Origin: Isoetes taiwanensis
Lineage: Eukaryota; Streptophyta; Lycopodiopsida; Isoetales; Isoetaceae
Direction of reading: 5' to 3'
Length of the DNA: 64,000 nucleotides
Assembly: GCA_021234155.1 (NCBI GenBank)
Contig: JAJEKV010000039.1
Coordinates: 8,567,077-8,631,076 of the forward strand
Within the stretch, counting starts at the first letter, position 1, and every line of letters begins with the position of its first letter. The position numbers were made by a program, and so were the translations under genes. Positions 57,250 through 64,000 of the stretch are shown one piece after another. The notes below the pieces were generated by a model that saw only the letters and a list, made by a program, of their open reading frames with translations, was not told the DNA's origin and ran no database searches.

Positions 57250-58630
57250 ATCCTCAGGCAATTCTTCCTATTAGCAAGAAATAGTTGAATTCAAATATAC
57301 AATTTACATCCACCAAACGGCAATGCCATATCCATTATTTGTAATGGAAGATACTTCTTAACATGATGTGTTCACACACTTTCAACTTGAACAACACTTA
57401 TGATTGGATCAACTTTGTGAACCTCGCCAACATAGTAGATAAATCTAGAGCTATTTTGTCATGCGCATATCATAGATATAACATCAAATTAAAGTTAAAT
57501 CTAAATAACACTATTCAACATAGATATTATTTAACAGAGATGAATGGCTGAGATGCATAGTGCAGATTAATGGAGGAGATTTTGATCTCCGCCCCAACGT
57601 CCTGTTGGCCAAATTTTTTTTAGGTTTGATTTGATTTCTCTTTTCAGATTTGTCTTTGGTGCCTTTTGATTCCTTGCCGCCTTCTGATTCTTGCCGCCTT
57701 GGCTTTCGCATCCCTGTTCCGCTGCATCCCTATTCCGATCCCACTGCATCTCTATTCTGATCGACTCGGCTTCTCGGTTCTAATTGTATAACTTTGGGTA
57801 AATATGGGCGTGATCCAGAAAAGCTCCCATGCAAAACGCTTGATCATCAGCTTGGATATGCATTTTCCCCTCCAGTAAAAATCTTGACTTCTACAAATTA
57901 TTCCATAATGCAGGGCTCTGATATTTGCATTGCATTGATATTCCATGTGATGTCTCTGCAAAAGCTGAGCGTCCAGACGACAACTACATTTCTGTAAGTA
58001 TTTGTTAAAGTGTACATGACACGTGGCTCATACATGCCACCTTGGCACAAACGTGCCACATAGGCAACAAACGTATCATGTGGCCCAAACATGCCCCTAG
58101 CCCCTAGCCTCAAACATGATACGTGGTTCAAACTGGACACATGGCTCGAGTTTTCATTTGCCGATAACAAATCTGATAGGAACTCCGGCATACTCATTAG
58201 CTTTTATGCGAAATCCGGTGGAGCATGACATACAATGCCAAATTATCTAGATAGAGGTATTGGGGATTTTGAACCGCTCATTTAAGCCGTTGGATGCAAT
58301 ATACAATTATATCGTGCCTATTTTTTTAAACTTCACCATTGACAAAGTTCTACGACTTCTTTTCTCTAAATCGTACCGTATAAAGATCAAGCATTGTATA
58401 TTGGCCACCATTAGGTCATCCCGTGCTCCCATCCCATGATGCCCCTTTTTTCCAAGGGGCATCAATGATGACCCATTAGACTTGGGTTATATTCTATACG
58501 AGATAATATTTCAATTGGCTAGGTAAATTATTTTGGTCTCAAAACAAAATACAAAGAGGGGTTAGCAACAAATACAAGAGATATGGCCATTGCATCAAAA
58601 TTTGACTAAAAAAAGCTAAAATGCTAAGGA
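57250..58630. other. CACTA interior, unassigned
   Basis: No recognised gene. Local repeats are a GCCGCCTT(C/G) motif near 57,668-57,700 and a series of ACGTGGC / AACATGCC-like words at 58,015-58,150. Confidence 0.4.
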
Positions 58631-58731
58631 GCCAACATGGATCTATGGTCGTTGGATCAAAGAACAATGAAGGGTTTAGATTCTGATCCATGTCCTTCTA
58701 TCCCATTGGACGTTTCATTCTTTGTCGGGCA

Positions 58732-58830
58732 GGAATCTATGGCACCTATGCTTTTATTAGACGGAGCATGCTTTCCTTGGCGGGAATCTATGGCGCCTCT
58801 GCTTTTCTTAGACGGTGCATGGTAGAGTCT
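58732..58830. repeat. 51-bp tandem pair inside the CACTA element
   Basis: GGAATCTATGGCACCTATGC (58,732) is repeated as GGAATCTATGGCGCCTCTGC (58,783) within an open frame; later the words GAAGAATCTGAA and GGATCGGAGGTGCAG also repeat (58,840-58,890). Confidence 0.8.
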
Positions 58831-58836
58831 GAAGAA

Positions 58837-59875
58837 GCCGGATCGGAGGTGCAGTCGTATTTGAAGAATCTGAAAAAGCTGGATCGGAGGTGCAGAATCT
58901 GAAGAAACCGGATCAGAGGATCAAAGGTTCGCTGTGGTGCAGAATTTGAAGATTCAGGGTTCGTTGTAGTGCAGTCGGCAGTAACGAAGAGACATCGATT
59001 GGGTTCTTCAAGGGAGCTTGGATTGCCAGGGTTTTCTCTGCTTCCTTTCTTGGACTTGCCAGGGTTTTTTCCAGGGTTCTTAGAGTTGCCAGGTTTTCTT
59101 GTTATTTGCTTCTTTTATGGATCTTTGACCCTGGATCCCGAAAAGCATACTGAAACTCCTTTCTTTCCTGGATACGCAAACTTGGTAGCTGCTCCTATGC
59201 TTGCTTCATTTTCATATTTATAGAAATGCATCACATCTTCGTGTATTTCATTCTGCTTGCATTGCTTTGTAGGGATCTTGCCTTCATCATTGTTCTTAAG
59301 AGAAAACTCGTGCTTCATTTTTCATCTGGTTATCTACTTGGAGCTGAAGTATCTCAAATATCTGCGCTTTATAAGTTTACTCAATCTAAATGGGGGCATT
59401 TATTCTGTTCCATGCATTCTCCATAGCGCATGCAGGGTTCTTACTGTGATCAACAAAGGGGATCTTGAGAAGTTTAACTCAAAGATCATTCCAGTCCTTT
59501 CTAGGGATCTCAAAGGATAGGAGCTATAGTATGATTCTTCTGGGGTGTTGTTGCTCATTTGCAGTTCCTGTGAGCTTTATGAGCTACAGCCATTTATCCC
59601 TTCTTAGCCTTTGCATTGTTGTAGATATAAATTTAAAACATCCTTGTTTGTGTTGCATCTGCACTCAATTCTGTATTCAAAAGTTAATAACTTTATGTTA
59701 GATGTGGCCTATATCATAAAAGGTTCTCTCAAATATAAGGCTGTAAAACAATAAATCATAAAAGTTCTCTCACAATAAATCATAAAAGTTCTTTGGATCA
59801 AAGTCTGCAAAACAATATAATACATGTTAAATGGTTTTAATGATACACCACTTGAAACCAATACATAATTTTAGA
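58837..59875 (+). other. CACTA interior, possible captured sequence
   Basis: A frame at 58,969-59,220 is leucine/proline/phenylalanine-rich with repeated TTGCCAGGGTTTT words (LPGFSLLPFLDLPGFFPGF). Such low-complexity sequence cannot be assigned. It may be captured host DNA. Confidence 0.3.
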
Positions 59876-59879
59876 AATA

Positions 59880-60590
59880 ATGATAAAAAAAATGACGCTT
59901 ATTTTTAAAATGTGTCAAAACGATGATTTAAAATATGTCCAAAATGTGACTAAGAATTGCTCTAAAAGTGACAAAAAATTACTCAAATATGTTTATAGAT
60001 GACAAAAATATGCCAAAAATAATTTAGAATATGACCAAATATATGTCAAAACATTGCCAAAAAAGTGACAAACATGGCCTAAAATATGTTAAAATAGGTG
60101 TCAAAAACGTGCCAAGACAACTTAGAATGTGACAAAATAGGTGCCAAAGACTTGCCAGAAAAGTGAGAAAAACTCATCTAAAATTGACACAGCAGGTGTC
60201 AAAGAATTGCCAAAAAAGTGACAAAAATAGATATAAAATATGACACTCTATATGACATTAAATTGTCAAAAAACAACCTAAGATTTGACAATATAGATGT
60301 CAAAGAATTGCCCAAAAAAGTGACAAAAAAATGCTATAAAGACAAATAGGGTATCAAAAATTTGTGTAATATATGATAATATAGATGTCAAAGGATTGCC
60401 CACAAAAGTGACAAAAAAAATGCTATAAATATGACAAATGAGGTGTCAAAAAATTGCCAAAAAAAGTGACAAAAAACTGACGATCTATCGTCACTAAGTT
60501 TTGACATTTTTATGGTCACATTTTTGTCAGTTCTCTGAAAAATGCAGTGGTCTACAAAGTGACAAAAAAACTGACAATAAATGCCTATTC
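59880..60590. repeat. CACTA right subterminal repeat region
   Basis: Numerous AAAAGTGACAAAAA and GTGTCAAA words, partner to the left subterminal region. Confidence 0.85.
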
Positions 60591-60603
60591 TCTTGTAGTG
60601 AGG

Positions 60604-61080
60604 TTGGACCAAGGGAATCTATCAATGGCCATATATACAGCAGAATTTATGAGGCTAATGCTAAATGTCCCAAGGATCACTGAGAGGCAAGCAGTGGATG
60701 GCCATGTTGAGAGATTGAATAGTAACATTAAGAGATTGGTAAGGGCCATGAACCCGAAAACAGTTGGGGAGGCCGAAGACAAGGCACTAAGCTTGAAGGA
60801 AGCACCGACAATCCGGGGCAGAAACAATCATTCTACAAAGGGAAAGCAGCAGGACCTTATCAACCGAGGCAGGTATCATCCACTCTAGCACGGCACTAGT
60901 CTCAGGGGAAGATGGATAGGAAAGGATCATATGGGGAACAGAGACAGCAGGGAGGCCCAGGGGGAAAGTCGGTGAAATTCTTTTTGGACAGTATCCCGAA
61001 GGAAAAGAGGGAGGAATGCATAAAGAAGAAGCTATGTTTCATATGCTTCTAGCCCGGTCATCGCACATATGATTACCTTT
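60604..61080 (+). pseudogene. Gypsy gag, 3' part, and decayed zinc knuckle
   Basis: LDQGNLSMAIYTAEFMRLML and NSNIKRLVRAMNPKTVGEAE continue the capsid. KKKLCFICF, a TAG and PGHRTYDY at about 61,027-61,075 is a ruined CCHC knuckle: an internal stop and loss of the last cysteine. Confidence 0.75.
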
Positions 61081-61085
61081 TCGTA

Positions 61086-61640
61086 ATGCAAGCAGCACTG
61101 GCAGAACTCATTGATTGGAAGTCACCAACGGAAGTGGACGACGACAAAGACGACCAGCAAGAACTACAAGACTATATAGAAGGTGAGTGCAGAATTTGTG
61201 CAGCTATTGAGTCAGATGATGTCAAAAATCAGTCCACAGTTATTTCGACAGAGGGCATCATTGATAGTAAGCCCTATGTAGTCCTCATATATACAGGTAG
61301 CTCGCACAACTTTGCTTCTCTCAGGTTGATCGCCTTAATGAAGAACAAAACCCTTAAGTCCAAACCAGGACGGTCAGTATGGCAAGTGGTGCAATTCGCC
61401 ACACCAAGGGAAAGAGAATCAATTTTGATATAGATCTCAGTAGAATCAAATGAAATATGGGAGCAGAGGTAATGGATATTGGTAAATACGACCTCATAGT
61501 GGGAATGGAGTTCTTGAAGCCAGCTAAAGCCATGATTGACTGTGACAAGAACGAAATCTGCATCACAGCATCCACCAGGAACTGCTTTGTAGTCAAAGGT
61601 CAGTCCTTTCAGCCATGCAGTGTATTTCTTTGAAGTAATT
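61086..61640 (+). pseudogene. Gypsy protease
   Basis: VLIYTGSSHNFASLRLIA carries the retropepsin DTGS motif with D changed to Y. After a frame change, KYDLIVGMEFLKPAKAMIDC follows. Loss of the catalytic aspartate alone would inactivate it. Confidence 0.8.
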
Positions 61641-61699
61641 GCACAAAAGCTTAATGAAGGACAAGGTGGAATATAACCTTAGACTAGAAGCAATTGAGT

Positions 61700-62294
61700 C
61701 GGATAAGGAAAAGCAAAGGGAGCCAAGCTTGAATCAGTTGCTCAGGCCAATAACAAGGCTAATCGAGGAGTTCCATGTGTTTCCGGATAAAATTCGTGAG
61801 TTGCCACTCTATGGGGGCGTGGAGTGTGAGATCACATTAGCATCAGATGCTAAGCCTACCAGCAAGGCTCCCTACAGGATGAGCACCCCAGAGCTAATTG
61901 AGCTCAGGAAGCAATTGTAAGGATTGCTTGAACTCGGATTCATCAGGGCAAACGTATCACCCTTTGGGGCACCCATTCTCTTTGTAAAGAAAAGGATGGA
62001 AGTCTAAGGGTGTGTATAGACTACCGTCAGTTGAACAACCAGACGATGAAGAACAAATACGCTTTGCCTAGGGCAGACCGCCTTTAGAATGGGGTATGAG
62101 CATTACGAACTTACAGTCATGCATTTCAGCTTATCAAATGCCCCAGCAATGTTCATGAAGCTAATGAACGACATCTTCAGAGAGTTCTTGGATGAGTTCG
62201 TCATCATTTTCTTCAACGACATCCTCATCTATAGCAAGTCAATGGAAGAACATGTAGCACATCTAAGAAAAGTCTTGGAGAAGCTTAGACGGCA
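61700..62294 (+). pseudogene. Gypsy reverse transcriptase, N-terminal part
   Basis: [76 protein letters not shown] and MGYEHYELTVMHFSLSNAPA are read in three frames. The active site reads VIIFFNDILIYS instead of the usual IDDIL, so the first catalytic Asp is Asn. A deletion removes the fingers-palm link near 62,080. Ends at the MITE insertion. Confidence 0.85.
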
Positions 62295-62533
62295 CCCGGG
62301 GGATTCACACAGAAGACCCGTATAAACCTAGTGAGTGCGTGGAAGGGGGTTTTTTCTCGATGTTTTCGTACGTATACTAGGGGTTTAAATCCCCCTCTTA
62401 CTGACATTCTAGTGTATTTTCTCCACGGAAGGGGTGTTTTTCCAACACTTTTGCGTACGTATATAGGGGTGTTTCTTCTCACCTTAAGCACGCAGGTGGC
62501 ATATGCTCATGTGATAAAGGTGAATCCCCCGGG
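62295..62533. mobile_element. 239-bp MITE in the Gypsy RT gene
   Basis: Terminal inverted repeats are CCCGGGGGATTCAC and its exact complement (62,295-62,308 and 62,520-62,533). AGACGGCA at 62,287-62,294 and 62,534-62,541 is an 8-bp target duplication, and its excision would restore the RT reading sequence. Inside are two imperfect direct units holding GGAAGGGG and CGTACGTATA (near 62,340 and 62,427). An 8-bp duplication suggests hAT, but the terminal sequence is not a typical hAT end. Confidence 0.85.
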
Positions 62534-63470
62534 AGACGGCACCGCTTGTTTGGCAAGCTTTTCTAAGTGCCATTTTGGTACAACCAAGGTTGAGTACCTT
62601 GGACATGTTGTGTCAGCCGAAGGAATAGCGACGGACCCGTTAAAGATAAAAGCCATAGTAGATTGGCCGGTTCCGAAGAACGTCTTGGAAATGAGAAGCT
62701 TTTTTGGGTTAATAGGCTACTATAGGAAGTTTGTAAGGGATTTTACTAAGTGGACATCCCCTTTGTCGGATCTCACCAAGAATGTCAAGGTAAAAGATTG
62801 GGGGGCACATTGGCTAGAGAACATTCAAGCTTCTTTTGAAAAGCTCAAGGAAGCCTTGACAACAGCACCAGTGCTCACCCTACCAGACTCAAGCAAGGAT
62901 AAGCTTGTAGCAACTGATACTAGTAAGCTAGCAACAGGTGGAGTTCTCACGCAAGAAGGAAGAGTGATAGCCTATGACTCTAAGAAAATGAATGAAGTCG
63001 AGCAACGTTATCCAACGCATGATCAAGAACTCCTAGCCATAGTAAGAGCTCTTTGTATTTGGAGGCACTACCTGCTTGGTAGGAAATTTCGGTTGGGTAC
63101 CGATCATCAAAGCCTCCAATATATTTTTACGCAACCACTCCTCAATTTGAGGCAAAGGCGATGGATGGAGTTCCTCGAAAAGCACGACTTTGAGATAGTA
63201 TATAATCTAGGTAAATTAAATGTGGTTGTTGATGCTCTCTCTCGCAGGCCATTGGAGACTCGAGTGCATTATAATGCCGTCTCCACCTTGTGTAGTGATT
63301 TCGGCAAGAAGATTGAAGAGGTTTTGCCTTCAAGCAAAGAATTCAAGGAAATATGGGCTAGCCTTTGCAAAGAAGCAAGGACCTATAAGAAAGAGAAGCT
63401 TATAGAAGATATAAGAGAGAAGGCAACCTTCTCTACCACAAGGACAAACTTTGTGTCCCTGAATCATTAG
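62534..63470 (+). pseudogene. Gypsy RT C-terminus and RNase H
   Basis: After one frame error (TTTTC at about 62,560), a long open frame gives [35 protein letters not shown] and the RNase H domain ([65 protein letters not shown]). The first RNase H aspartate segment reads ATDTS (canonical TDAS), so the first Asp is kept. It is a well-preserved stretch of about 300 codons. Confidence 0.9.
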
Positions 63471-64000
63471 GAGTAAGGAAGTTAATTCTTTATGATACTC
63501 ACAATAGACCAATAGCCGGCATCTATTTCAAGATAAGAAGTAGTTATTATTGACCTAGCAAGAAGAAGGACATAGCCAACTACATTCGACAGTGCCAGTT
63601 ATGTCAACAAACAAAGGCCGAGCAGCTTCGAATTCCAGGAACCTTGGAACCCTTGGCAGTGCCAACTGCTAAGTGGGAGGTTGTGAGCATGGATTTTATA
63701 ACCGGGCTCCCAAGAACAGCAAGGGGCCATGATGCCTTAATGGTAGTGATCGACAAGTTATCTAAGATGGCTCACTTTTTTCCATGTCGAACCACGGATA
63801 CAGCATTGGACACCGCTTTACTTTTTGCAAAAGAAAAATTTAGCTTGTATGGGATGCCAAGGGAAATCATCTTCGATAGGGATCCCAAGTTTAAAAGTGC
63901 CTTTTGGAAGGACTTCTTCAATACGATCCAGACTAAGTTGTCTACGAGCACGGCTTGCCATCCCCAAACTGACGGTCAAATAGAGCGCATCAATCGAATT
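63471..64000 (+). pseudogene. Gypsy integrase, incomplete at window end
   Basis: The zinc-binding region (THNRPIAGIYF ... CQLCQQTKAE) has an internal stop and a weakened second His. The core follows: VVSMDFITGLPRTARGHDAL, VVIDKLSKMAHFFPC, EIIFDRDPKFKSAFWKDFF and HPQTDGQIERINR, with catalytic D, D and E visible. It continues past 64,000. Confidence 0.9.

Larger units (their letters stand above)
55892..60600. mobile_element. CACTA (En/Spm) DNA transposon, 4,709 bp, in Gypsy gag
   Basis: The left end CACTACCAGAGAACAGTGAT and the reverse complement of the right end CACTACAAGAGAATAGGCAT are imperfect terminal inverted repeats that continue through TTATTGTCA and TTTTTTTGTCAC. AGG at 55,889-55,891 and 60,601-60,603 is the 3-bp target duplication. 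Subterminal regions (55,910-56,560 and 59,880-60,590) are packed with TGACAAAA-type repeats, the expected transposase-binding sites. The interior keeps only a C-terminal transposase fragment plus unrelated sequence, so this copy is non-autonomous. Confidence 0.95.
55130..64000 (+). mobile_element. Ty3/Gypsy retrotransposon, interrupted twice, runs off the window
   Basis: Gag (55,140-55,891 and 60,604-60,888), zinc knuckle (about 61,030), protease, RT, RNase H and integrase follow in the canonical Ty3 order. A CACTA element splits gag and a MITE splits RT. Removing either restores reading continuity (QQFYR then LDQGNLSMA in gag; EKLRRHRLFG in RT). The 3' LTR lies beyond the window. The copy is inactive. 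Confidence 0.9.

Overview
The window is nuclear DNA of a land plant with a large, transposon-rich genome. Short GT-AG introns, an AP2/ERF domain, a chloroplast-type atypical thioredoxin, PPR, JmjC, bHLH and LRR fragments, and plant-type Copia, Gypsy, CACTA and LINE elements all point that way. The LINE families, and a gene carrying a Crypton-like tyrosine recombinase fold, make me favour a fern or other non-flowering vascular plant. That placement is an inference of modest confidence. No bacterial or organellar gene clusters, rRNA genes, complete tRNA genes or CRISPR arrays were seen.

Layout. 1-5.5 kb holds possible exons of an unidentified gene, a decayed PPR gene and a five-exon minus-strand gene for a Crypton-like tyrosine recombinase with three lesions. 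5.5-12.3 kb holds an AP2/ERF gene, a strong heat-shock-type promoter with no gene behind it, a LINE 3' fragment and three exons of an unidentified gene. 12.3-15.9 kb is a SINE head, a decayed Gypsy pol and the palindrome-rich end of a CACTA element. 15.9-28.3 kb is a rearranged locus. The only intact multi-exon gene (ACHT-type thioredoxin, 26,989-28,309) sits at its right end, and its 5' flank and first exon are duplicated to the left, partly inverted, and interrupted by a LINE with a 14-bp target duplication and by a 1.16-kb insert carrying exon-like pieces of another gene.

28.3-40.3 kb holds a very GC-rich, broken, nearly full-length LINE, then JmjN/JmjC histone demethylase and AMBRA1-like WD40 gene fragments, then a second LINE of the same family. 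A Copia element (40,321-45,706; near-identical LTRs, 5-bp target duplication ACTCG) is inserted in that second LINE. 46-53 kb contains bHLH-like and LRR fragments, a long (TA)n tract and another LINE 3' end. 53-54.8 kb is ORF1 plus the start of the endonuclease of a third LINE copy. 55.1-64 kb is a Gypsy element that runs off the window. Its gag is split by a 4.7-kb CACTA element (target duplication AGG) and its reverse transcriptase by a 239-bp MITE (8-bp target duplication).

How it fits together. Only the thioredoxin gene, and possibly the ERF gene, look functional. The rest is a nested record of insertions, several of which can be ordered because the occupied sites can be reconstructed. 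The most unusual items are the plant-borne tyrosine recombinase with its catalytic tyrosine codon region at an intron, the in-frame TAG conserved between the two LINE reading frames, the orphan heat-shock promoter, and the duplicated and inverted thioredoxin 5' region.
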